In this document: positions 7,882-15,100 of the stretch, in pieces
Layout: each line of letters begins with the position of its first letter
Position numbering within the stretch: the first letter of the stretch is position 1
Virus record (IMG/VR): IMGVR_UViG_3300020213_001063
Coordinates: 1-29,036 of that record
DNA from: a virus
DNA length: 29,036 nt
Direction: 5' to 3' (one strand)
Notes under the pieces: generated by a model
Database searches by the model: none
The model's input: only the letters and a program-made list of their open reading frames with translations
What the model was told of the DNA's origin: nothing
Translations under genes and position numbers: made by a program

Positions 7882-9226
7882 CCTGCCAAAACCAGTCGTT
7901 GAATTGCTGCTCCAAGTAGTCCATCGCAGCATCCGCATTCTCGATGAAGCGACTGAAGCCCTCCATGAAAAGCTTCAACGCTTCTTGGGAAAGGAACTCT
8001 ACTTCTACCGCAAACACTTCCTTGATCAGCTTAGATACTAACTTACCAGAAGCCTGCGACCAATCCGTGCTACCAAATTTATTCCGGAATCTCTCCTTAC
8101 CATACTTCCCCCAAAGGCCGGCGCCAACGCCAGCGCCGATGGCGCCCCAATAATTGAGTTCGGCCTCCTTACCTTCCTCAGCTGTCACCATGTCTTCAAC
8201 CAAGGATCCAAGGACTGCGATTCCCGCCTCCAACTTCCAAGGCTCGACCGGCGAAAGATCCACAAACCCACTTGCGGCACCCTGAGCCCCGGAGATAAGC
8301 ACGCTCCGCCAATCTGGATACTCCCATTTGTCACGCGGCTTGAGCGAATTTGCGGCCATACTAACCACGATGTCAGCACCGGCCGAATAGGCCGCACTCT
8401 TCGCCGCCTTGATTAGACGCTCGCGCGCAATCCAACCGACGATCATCGGAATGGCCGGTAGGATGACTTCTCTCGCTTGCCCGCCCCCGCGATTGCGGGG
8501 CAATCCCCTGCGGTCTCCGTCACTGGACGGTACGTATTGCACCACGTGGTCACTCTCCACCGCCGCACGCGCCGGTCCACGAATGGTACCGTCGCGGCCT
8601 TCGATTTCGTCCCTTAGCGCTAACGCCATACGCCCACCGGGACCGCCGTCATCCGGAGTCGATCGAGTGATCGCCTGCGCATAAGGCTTCAGGTTGGTCC
8701 GAGATAAGTCTTCAGCAAGTTGGCGTCCCACCGGACTATCCGCGGGAGGGCGCGCTGAATAATGAGCATCCGCTAAAGAGATTCGCTGCATCGATCCCGC
8801 AACTTGCTGCGCCACATGGGCCCTGACGCTGGGATCGAGGCGTGAGATCAGGGAGTCGAACGCCGGCTGTTTCTTCTGTCTGTCCATTTGGTCGAAGACG
8901 CGCGCCATCGAGCGCGCAAGATCGTTCGGTAGAGGCAAGTGTTCGAACACGCCACGCCCACCAGCCGCGTTGTCCTTGCGCCAGCTATGGATGACTGAGT
9001 CAAGCGATGCCGCGTGCGCGCCCACGTCACCACTCCAAAGCGCGCGCAACGCCTGATGCTGCTTCGCCGTCGTCTCGGCCGACCGTGGTGCCTCTTCTGG
9101 GTCATCACTCCCATCGGAAGGTTTCTCCAAGACATGAGCTTTGCGACTCGCCGCGCGGCCAAGAACGCTCGGTCGCAGCGCGTCATTGTGCAAGCTCCAG
9201 TCATATCGGCCCACATGGTTCAGCAT
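7859..9226 (-). CDS. Modular effector-like protein: shared helical N-domain plus hydrophobic C-terminal domain
   Basis: 455 residues; the ATG at 9226 follows a strong GAGGAG site. Residues about 57-150 match residues 52-146 of the M23 peptidase protein at 20083-21468: over 57 ungapped positions (GRGVF...QVAGSM against GVPVF...EVAQLM) I count 18 identities by eye, preceded by a common GD-GA motif. A low-complexity linker with charged and glycine stretches covers about 160-250. The C-terminal part (about 255-455) has several moderately hydrophobic stretches (255-268, 311-322, 335-348) and a glycine-zipper run AIGAGVGAGLWG (362-373), as in membrane-active toxins. It has no signal peptide. It lies between the secreted protein gene and a coupled two-helix membrane protein. 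I infer virion cargo with a membrane-active domain; the catalytic or pore function is not proven by any motif. Confidence 0.6.
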   Translation of the reverse strand: MLNHVGRYDWSLHNDALRPSVLGRAASRKAHVLEKPSDGSDDPEEAPRSAETTAKQHQALRALWSGDVGAHAASLDSVIHSWRKDNAAGGRGVFEHLPLPNDLARSMARVFDQMDRQKKQPAFDSLISRLDPSVRAHVAQQVAGSMQRISLADAHYSARPPADSPVGRQLAEDLSRTNLKPYAQAITRSTPDDGGPGGRMALALRDEIEGRDGTIRGPARAAVESDHVVQYVPSSDGDRRGLPRNRGGGQAREVILPAIPMIVGWIARERLIKAAKSAAYSAGADIVVSMAANSLKPRDKWEYPDWRSVLISGAQGAASGFVDLSPVEPWKLEAGIAVLGSLVEDMVTAEEGKEAELNYWGAIGAGVGAGLWGKYGKERFRNKFGSTDWSQASGKLVSKLIKEVFAVEVEFLSQEALKLFMEGFSRFIENADAAMDYLEQQFNDWFWQDDRDPTS

Positions 9227-9320
9227 GCGCGTCTCCTCAAGTGCCAGAATTCAGTTGAAACAACGCTCCGCGATCACGGCCGCGCGCGGCCCGCCACAAG
9301 TGAAGGCGGTTAGCGCGCCG

Positions 9321-9899
9321 TTACGTGCAGACGATGTTGAGTCCTTGCCACGAACAGGCGTGCGACGGTGGCGGCGGTGGGTTCGAGTGCCCGCGCTGCA
9401 GTTCGTCGCGCCAACTGTCGGCGAGCGCAACGCGCTCAACACTGGTCGCCGCGAAGTAAGCGCGCTCACGTGTCTGAAACAACGCAAGCGCCTCAGCGGA
9501 AAGCCCATTCGCCGCACCATACGAAATGGCGCCCTGCTGTAAATAATCGAACACCTGATCGGCCTGGTAGTAGAGTGTCGCGTAAGCCGGCTCCAACAAC
9601 GGATGATGCGACTTCACCGCCGCCAACCGCAGCTCGCGGCAAGGCCGCGTCTTCCGCACCCGAAGCCGCAAAGCGGCGGCCTCGCCCTCGTCCGCAAAAC
9701 GCGCATCAGCCAACTGCGCCGCCGACGGACTACGCCGCGCAAACTTCGCATTCACGACGGCAAGCGCGGGATCCCGGTCCATGGTCTGGAAACACGCCGC
9801 GATCTCCTTTTCGGCGTCCGGCCATGTCGCCGCCTCCGCGACGACGGCGGCCGCCATGGCGATTAGCGCAAAGGAGACGACCCTCAGAACATGCATCAT
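9321..9899 (-). CDS. Secreted periplasmic protein, lysozyme-inhibitor-like layout
   Basis: About 192 residues from the ATG at 9899 (TTG at 9902 and ATG at 9896 are alternatives). A clear signal peptide (hydrophobic run LRVVSFALIAMAAAVVAEA, cleavage near AEA|ATW) exports it. The mature protein is helical with four cysteines: one in IAACF, one in TRPCREL and two at the end in CSWQGLNIVC, suggesting two disulfides. Phage structural genes are not normally exported, so this is a moron or protective gene in the late cluster. It follows the gp14-like gene and precedes the modular effector-like gene. A periplasmic inhibitor of a muramidase (for example the domain in 5204-7489) would fit, but no inhibitor family was positively recognised. 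Confidence 0.65.
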   Translation of the reverse strand: MMHVLRVVSFALIAMAAAVVAEAATWPDAEKEIAACFQTMDRDPALAVVNAKFARRSPSAAQLADARFADEGEAAALRLRVRKTRPCRELRLAAVKSHHPLLEPAYATLYYQADQVFDYLQQGAISYGAANGLSAEALALFQTRERAYFAATSVERVALADSWRDELQRGHSNPPPPPSHACSWQGLNIVCT

Positions 9900-9931
9900 C
9901 AATGGGATTCACCCGAGGCAGGACAATTTGC

Positions 9932-9957
9932 CGGCTAAGTGTACACTGACGGCTAAG
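9932..9957. promoter_or_regulatory. Palindrome flanked by direct repeats between two genes
   Basis: A perfect 10-base palindrome AGTGTACACT (9938-9947) lies between two copies of CGGCTAAG (9932-9939 and 9950-9957, 18 bases apart). It sits in the short gap between the gp14-like gene and the secreted protein gene. It could be an operator for an independent promoter of the secreted protein. No convincing -35/-10 pair was found. Confidence 0.3.
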
Positions 9958-9963
9958 CAAGCT

Positions 9964-10416
9964 CTAGCCAATGCCTTTGCCAGCCCACCAATCCGTTCGA
10001 ATCCCCTGCGAGGCAAAGCCGACGACTCCGCCGAGGATCGACTCATACATCGCGTTTCGCCCGGCCTCCCGCATGCGCTTTGCCTGCACGTCTCCGTGAT
10101 ACCGCGCGAGTTGGCCCTCATGCTCTTTCACCAACGCGGCATAGTCGAGGTTGCCGGCCGCCTCCGCAATGACGTCGACCAACGACGCGCTATCGCCGGC
10201 AACGCCGCGTGCGCCGAACGCGGCACGGAACGTGCCGATGTCCCGCTGATTGTTGTAACGAATCTGCTCGGCCTCTGCGACAGCCGACTGCTGCGCATAA
10301 CGCGCCTCATTTTGGGCCTGAATCGCATTCGCCTTGGCCGCTTTATTCGCGGCAGCACCCTGCGCGATCTGCGCCCCAAACTGAACCCCGGCCATAACGC
10401 CTGCGAGTGAACACAT
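9964..10416 (-). CDS. Internal virion protein, T7 gp14-like
   Basis: 150 residues from the ATG at 10416, which follows a GTGAGG site with ideal spacing; an upstream GTG-type extension to 10449 is not needed. The N-terminus MCSLAGVMAGVQFGAQIAQGAAANKAAK is an Ala/Gly-rich amphipathic or membrane-inserting helix. A long Gln/Ala/Arg helix follows, with the AFGARGVAGDSASLVDVI core typical of the small internal virion proteins of podoviruses (FGA-GV-G-S), then a second helix and a Gly-rich C-terminus. Proteins of this type are ejected first and form the outer-membrane part of the ejection channel. Its place after tail tubular protein B and before larger internal proteins matches T7-like gene order. 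The stop is TAG. Confidence 0.8.
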   Translation of the reverse strand: MCSLAGVMAGVQFGAQIAQGAAANKAAKANAIQAQNEARYAQQSAVAEAEQIRYNNQRDIGTFRAAFGARGVAGDSASLVDVIAEAAGNLDYAALVKEHEGQLARYHGDVQAKRMREAGRNAMYESILGGVVGFASQGIRTDWWAGKGIG

Positions 10417-10481
10417 GTTTTCCTCACGATCATAAAAATAACGGCGCAACGCTCAAGAGTCATCACGCGCCAATCCCTCAG

Positions 10482-10895
10482 TCACCCAAGCAGCGGCGGC
10501 ATCATCGGCGTTAGCGCGAACGACGCACTTTCTCGATCTGATCGATATTCTGGGAGTCTTGCGTGTGCCAGAAACTGTCCAAGCACCGGCTCGGCATCCA
10601 TGAACACCTCCCAGGCCGTTGCGGGCAGCACGTAGAGAAATGGCGATGTCTCGATCTCGACGTGCTTGATATCGTCACGAAGACGTCCCGCCAACGCTTC
10701 AGCATCCGCAAATAATGTGAAGCGCAAGCGCACGGCGACGATCGATCCCCACGGCATCGGACCCTCACCCTCGGCTTTCCGATAGGCGTCGATGCGTGAC
10801 AACATCCGGTCGACGTTCCAACGTTTGATCCGCGCTTCGCCTGGAGGAAAACGCGTCAGCGAAAAATCGATGATATCGTCGCCCGAGAATACCAA
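10482..10895 (-). CDS. Uncharacterised phage protein, 5' end uncertain
   Basis: About 137 residues. The only in-frame start before the coding-looking part is TTG at 10895, with no good ribosome site; a TAG at 10926-10928 closes the frame just upstream. The product is mixed alpha/beta, with several Trp, Phe and Arg and no signal peptide or membrane segment (motifs FSGDDIIDFSLTRFPPGE at the start, ALTPMMPPLLG at the end). The interval 10929-11067 holds two other frames that look protein-like: one from ATG 11067 (with GGGAG), and another reading PNAAAVRVETLDGSVLSPAW into this gene. The gene may therefore have lost its 5' part by frameshifts. It lies between tail tubular protein B and the gp14-like protein, so it is probably a minor virion or assembly protein. 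Confidence 0.5.
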   Translation of the reverse strand: MVFSGDDIIDFSLTRFPPGEARIKRWNVDRMLSRIDAYRKAEGEGPMPWGSIVAVRLRFTLFADAEALAGRLRDDIKHVEIETSPFLYVLPATAWEVFMDAEPVLGQFLAHARLPEYRSDRESASFALTPMMPPLLG

Positions 10896-11094
10896 CCGCT
10901 TCCGGGCCAGGCTGGGCTCAACACGCTACCGTCCAACGTCTCTACGCGCACAGCGGCCGCATTCGGCGGCTCTTCCTCCCGTCCAGGATGCGGCTCTCAG
11001 ATTGTCGGCGTAGCTCCGCCGGTGAGAAATAGTCCACGAACGTCTTTCGCGATCCATGAAGACACATCTCTCATCTCCCGAAATCGTCGATTGC
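10896..11094. other. Short interval with broken reading frames
   Basis: Between the tail tubular B stop and the TTG-initiated gene there is no intact gene. A 41-codon minus-strand frame from ATG 11067 to TAG 10942 has a good GGGAG ribosome site (seven bases before the ATG). A different frame downstream encodes a plausible peptide (EEEPPNAAAVRVETLDG near 10971-10930). This looks like the remains of a frameshifted 5' end of the following gene, or of a lost small gene. Confidence 0.35.
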
Positions 11095-13770
11095 CTACCC
11101 ATTCACCACGCTCATCACCGGCATGATCGACAGCACGTCGAGCGGCATCGGGTCGTACTGCACGAACGCCACCCGCCCATCGAGGTCGAAGTCGCTGGCG
11201 AGGAAGACGTCGAAATCGCCGGAGCGGATCGGTGGGCTTGCGTCCATCGCGTCGCCTTGCTCGCGCCGCACGAGGTCTTCCATCTGGCTCTCGTCGGCCG
11301 GCCCCGCGAGCCCACCGATGCCCAGATGCACGCGCACCGTCAGACGCAGCACGCGCTTCGTCTTGCCTTGCGCGCCGCCCATCGCCGGCGCGTCGAGGCG
11401 CAGCGTGCGCAATCGGCTGATATAGGTAAGCCCAGCCCACACATTGGTCGCCGGATTCTCAAGCGCGGTCTTGCCGCCCGTCACGACACGATCTGGCTGC
11501 AGCGCGCCGTCGGCAACAACCTTCACAGTCCGCCCCTCAAGATGGAACAAGCCTGACAGAGCGCTCGTCGCCGGCCCCGCGTAACGCAGCGCGCTGTCGA
11601 GATAGCCCATCAGACTCTTGTCGTGCGGATGCGTCGGCTCGAACGGCGGCGCCAGATATTCCACGTAGCGTTTGGTCACGCCGTTGATCGTCCGCCGCAC
11701 GATCACCCACAGATCGTCGATGGTGCCGTCGGGCGAAGGGATGACCGCGATGCTCTCGACGAAGCCGTCCATCGGATGCTTCGCCCAGGCATAAACCTGC
11801 TGCTCGCGCCGGTACGTCATCGACATCAGCACGCCGTCGCTGCGCAGGGCCCACAACAGCGACGCCGGGTTCTTCGCCCACGCGACCCGCACGATCGTCG
11901 AATTCAGAGTGAGATGCTCCGCCAGTTCCAAGAGGTCCGTGGCGACGTAGGCGCCGACATCCGACTGATTGGCCAGCGAAAACACTTTGCGTCCCGAGCG
12001 ATTGACGAACAGCGTCTCGACGCCGACCTTCGCCGGCGGCACACCGTTCGAACCTTCGCCCGATTGCGGCACGATGCGTGTGTTCGTGGGCGTGATCGGA
12101 TCGCCAAGCCCGCCGCCGAACGCCGCAAACTCCTGGCTCAGCGTCCCGATCGCAAGATCCGATCCCGACGTGATCCAGCGGATGGGATCGGCCTGGTTCG
12201 CCGCAATATTGTAGCCGATGGTTTCGTCGTCGCGCGTCCCTGGTAGGAAGTTGCCGAAGTCCGCCGACGCCGATGCCCAAAATCCGAACGGCTGCTGCAG
12301 CGTATTGCCGAAAACAAGGCGCTGCTCGTGCAACGCGACGACCGCGGGATACCCGCGCGCTTCCGAGAACGCACTGTGCGCCCAGAGCCACGTCGCATAA
12401 CGGCGCGCATTGCCGCCCGAGGTATAAGTTCCAAGAGCGATCGAATTGGCAAGATCGAACGTGTTTGCCGTGACGTTGATGATCTTCCAATCGCCATTGG
12501 CCCCCGTCATGCCGCCCACGCTCTCGATGGAGACGTAGTCCCCCTCGTTGTACCCGTGCGCTGCCAACGTCACCCTGAACAAGCCGCTGCTGTTCGCCAC
12601 GTTCGTGATAGTCTTAAACGGCGGCCCGAGCCCGTTGCAGAGATACGTGATGATGGTGCCCGACATGTTCTTCGAGTTGCCGAACGTGTCCAACCGGACA
12701 ATCGCCCAGCGCGAATGCAGATAGCGCCACTTCTTGTAGTTTGTGCCTGACCCGCCCGTCGGATTGTCCCAGGCGTCGCCTTCCGTATGCGAGGGGATCA
12801 CGCTACCGGTCGACGTGCCGGCGCCCACATTGACGAGCTCATAGACGTTGCCGCTGCTCGAAACCTGCGTGCCTAGCGCGGTCGAGAGCGCCAGCGTTGA
12901 CGCCCAAGGGCTCACTGCCAATTGATCCAAATACATTTCGCGCATGAAGAAATAGCTGCCTTCATGCGCTTTGGTGAATATCGGACCGCTCGCTTTGATC
13001 GTCATGCTGTCGCCGGGTTGATTGCCGGACGGCATGCACATCACCCGGAGCGAGTCGTCACCGTTTAGCGCCGCGAATGGCCCCCGTTCCAGCGGCAGCG
13101 CTGCAAGAGTCCATGCGGTATGACCCGTCCGCGTCAGCGAATATGGCGGACGATTCGGATGCGCGATGTACAGCGTATCGGCCGATTGCGATACGAATAG
13201 CCCATCCAGCTGAGCTTCGGGATATGGCGACGGAATCTCATAAATCCTCGATACGGTCCCGCCCGTCGTGTAGGTGTCGTAATCGCTCGAATCCACGCCC
13301 GACAGTTCGAAGGTGTCGGCGGTCTTGTTGGCGACCGTGAACTCGCGATTGTTCGCCTGCCCCATGCCGCCGACGCCCGCCACAATGATCTTGTCGCCGT
13401 TGACGAAACCGTGCGCGGTCGCGGTTACGACCGCGGGATTCGCTTTGCTGACGCCGCTGATCGTCACCGTCGACGATGTAATCGGCGCATAGTCCTTCCA
13501 GAACCTGATATACCCGTCGCCAAACTCCAGCATGTAAGCCTGCACCGTCGAGAACACGAACGGGATCAGCCGCGACTGCTTCGCGTGCGCCCGCGTCTCG
13601 CCGGCGAACCGCGTGCCGTGCCGCCGCATCACGCCGCCTTCCGGCCGCACGATATAGTTCTCGACCGTCTCCGCTCCCGCCGGATACTTCTGCAAATCGA
13701 CGCGCCCATAGAGACGCGGGCTCAGCTCGCCCGCAACGAACGAGGGCTGTTGTATGTTGACGCGCGCCAT
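11095..13770 (-). CDS. Tail tubular protein B (T7 gp12-like nozzle protein)
   Basis: 891 residues. The N-terminus (QQPSFVAGELSPRLYGRVDLQKY, then AETVENYIVRPEGGVMRRHGTRF) is the hallmark of the tail-tubular-B / phage stabilisation protein family, which forms the nozzle of short-tailed phages. It has two related beta inserts: about residues 100-175 (TAHGF-GD...GGMGQAN...TF-LSGVDSSDY-TYTTGG) and about 385-457 (AAHGY-GD...GGMTGAN...TFDL...GTYTSGG), the small module seen repeatedly in such proteins. The ATG at 13770 overlaps the TAA of tail tubular A by one base (TAATG) and is preceded by GAGGT. The rest is beta-rich and forms the fibre-docking part of the tail. Confidence 0.92.
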   Translation of the reverse strand: MARVNIQQPSFVAGELSPRLYGRVDLQKYPAGAETVENYIVRPEGGVMRRHGTRFAGETRAHAKQSRLIPFVFSTVQAYMLEFGDGYIRFWKDYAPITSSTVTISGVSKANPAVVTATAHGFVNGDKIIVAGVGGMGQANNREFTVANKTADTFELSGVDSSDYDTYTTGGTVSRIYEIPSPYPEAQLDGLFVSQSADTLYIAHPNRPPYSLTRTGHTAWTLAALPLERGPFAALNGDDSLRVMCMPSGNQPGDSMTIKASGPIFTKAHEGSYFFMREMYLDQLAVSPWASTLALSTALGTQVSSSGNVYELVNVGAGTSTGSVIPSHTEGDAWDNPTGGSGTNYKKWRYLHSRWAIVRLDTFGNSKNMSGTIITYLCNGLGPPFKTITNVANSSGLFRVTLAAHGYNEGDYVSIESVGGMTGANGDWKIINVTANTFDLANSIALGTYTSGGNARRYATWLWAHSAFSEARGYPAVVALHEQRLVFGNTLQQPFGFWASASADFGNFLPGTRDDETIGYNIAANQADPIRWITSGSDLAIGTLSQEFAAFGGGLGDPITPTNTRIVPQSGEGSNGVPPAKVGVETLFVNRSGRKVFSLANQSDVGAYVATDLLELAEHLTLNSTIVRVAWAKNPASLLWALRSDGVLMSMTYRREQQVYAWAKHPMDGFVESIAVIPSPDGTIDDLWVIVRRTINGVTKRYVEYLAPPFEPTHPHDKSLMGYLDSALRYAGPATSALSGLFHLEGRTVKVVADGALQPDRVVTGGKTALENPATNVWAGLTYISRLRTLRLDAPAMGGAQGKTKRVLRLTVRVHLGIGGLAGPADESQMEDLVRREQGDAMDASPPIRSGDFDVFLASDFDLDGRVAFVQYDPMPLDVLSIMPVMSVVNG

Positions 13771-14390
13771 TACTCACCTCGCCAATCGCGATAGACGCCG
13801 GCCCCGCCGTCAAGCCGGGCATCGGCCCAGCTGCCGCGCGGCAAGCTGTCGGGTTGCCCCTCTTGCGCATCGCGCCGCCGCGCCTCGACCAGCTTCGACT
13901 GATAGACCTGCCATAGCCCCTGCGCACGGCTGACGCTCTCGCTCAACTGCACGGCGATGTCGGACGCCACACGCGCTGACAGCGCTTCGACGAACAGCGG
14001 ATCGAACGCCGCCGTCTGTGTGACGAGCGCCGTGTACTTGATGAAGATCGGATCCCCTATATCGGTCAGGATCTGCCGCCCCTCGACGACCCACTTCTCC
14101 GCATCGCCGTCGAACACCGACCGCACGAGAAGACAGTCGGCTGGCAGATCGTAAGCGTTCGCGTACTCGAACGCCGGCGCGATGGCATTCTTCGGCAACT
14201 CCGCGCGCCGCGCCGCAAAATTCCAGTCATACGCGCGCAGACAAGCATCGCGCGCATACGGATAGCGCAGCTTGCACGCACGCGCCGCCTGCGACGCCTC
14301 GTCGATCGACGTGATCTGCGCCCCGCGCCCGATCTCCGCCAACGCCATGTTGCAAATCGCAACTTCGGAATACTCGCCCAAAGTCGGCAT
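13770..14390 (-). CDS. Tail tubular protein A (T7 gp11-like adaptor)
   Basis: 206 residues, the usual size for the podovirus adaptor that joins the portal to the nozzle. Diagnostic features are the N-terminal EVAICNMALAEIG segment, the central YPYARDACLRAYDWNFAARRAEL helix and loop, and the YDLPADCLLVRSVF strand, all typical of tail tubular A proteins. The C-terminal ~40 residues are Arg/Gly-rich and variable. It is directly upstream of tail tubular B with overlapping stop and start. The ATG at 14390 has an AAGGG site about 10 bases upstream. Confidence 0.92.
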   Translation of the reverse strand: MPTLGEYSEVAICNMALAEIGRGAQITSIDEASQAARACKLRYPYARDACLRAYDWNFAARRAELPKNAIAPAFEYANAYDLPADCLLVRSVFDGDAEKWVVEGRQILTDIGDPIFIKYTALVTQTAAFDPLFVEALSARVASDIAVQLSESVSRAQGLWQVYQSKLVEARRRDAQEGQPDSLPRGSWADARLDGGAGVYRDWRGE

Positions 14391-14452
14391 GATGCATCGA
14401 CCCTTTCGTGTGAGAGGGAGGTGAAAAACGGAAGTGAAAGAAGGAGAGCCGC

Positions 14453-15040
14453 TTAGTACGGCGCGTCGCGCAATTTATAGACGAAGGCGTTGGACGTGAC
14501 GTCCACCACGTTCGCGGTCGGCCCGCGCGCTGCGGGTCTGTCGAAGGCGTGGAACTGTAACTCGATTTGCACCGCGCGCCCCCACGGCAGGTCCGGTTTC
14601 TTCTCCATCAGAAGGACACCCGACACATGCTGCATCATGGCGTGCAGACTCACGCGCACCAAGCGCGACTCGCCAGGCCGCAACACCGTTGGCGGCCTCG
14701 TCAAAGGCGCGCTGTCCGAATAGATGAGGCGGCCGGAAGATCCATAGCCGTACCAGCCGCTGCTCAGATAATCGGTGCGGCTCAACATGCGCCCGCGCAG
14801 GTCGCTGACTTTCCAATACAACATCCACGGCACGTCGCGCAGTGGCCGTTCGTAATCGATCTCGTACACGTCGATGAATCGTATCATGCACGCGTCGCTG
14901 ACATTGACGATCAGAATGCGAAGCTCATCACCTCGCACATCCAGAAACACATCGCCGTTCGCCGCCGGCCGTTCGCATGCCCGCGCGGTCGGACTGATAG
15001 CCCAGCAACATAGCAGCGCCAGTAAGAGTGCAAGCCGCAT
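14453..15040 (-). CDS. Secreted periplasmic protein, candidate immunity for the NlpC/P60-like protein
   Basis: 195 residues from the ATG at 15040, which has GAGGT at ideal spacing. A typical signal peptide (MRLALLLALLCCWAISPTARA) is followed by a beta-rich domain with a cysteine pair (C22 in ACERP and one in SDACMIRF), DVFLDVRGDELRILIVN strands and a central YLSSGWYGYGSSGRLIYS segment. It lies 60 bases downstream of, and on the same strand as, the large NlpC/P60-like protein gene, and before tail tubular A. An exported protein has no place in virion assembly, so it is best explained as a cargo or moron gene. A periplasmic inhibitor of the neighbouring peptidoglycan hydrolase is my inference. 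No family was recognised. Confidence 0.65.
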   Translation of the reverse strand: MRLALLLALLCCWAISPTARACERPAANGDVFLDVRGDELRILIVNVSDACMIRFIDVYEIDYERPLRDVPWMLYWKVSDLRGRMLSRTDYLSSGWYGYGSSGRLIYSDSAPLTRPPTVLRPGESRLVRVSLHAMMQHVSGVLLMEKKPDLPWGRAVQIELQFHAFDRPAARGPTANVVDVTSNAFVYKLRDAPY

Positions 15041-15100
15041 CACGCACCTCGCTCATTCAACCTGTCCAGTCTAGGGCGGCGGGCATGGTCACGAAAGTGA

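Noticed and set aside
9278-9291. GGCCGCGCGCGGCC palindrome as a terminator
   Set aside because: It has no adjacent T-run on either strand and such palindromes arise easily in GC-rich DNA.
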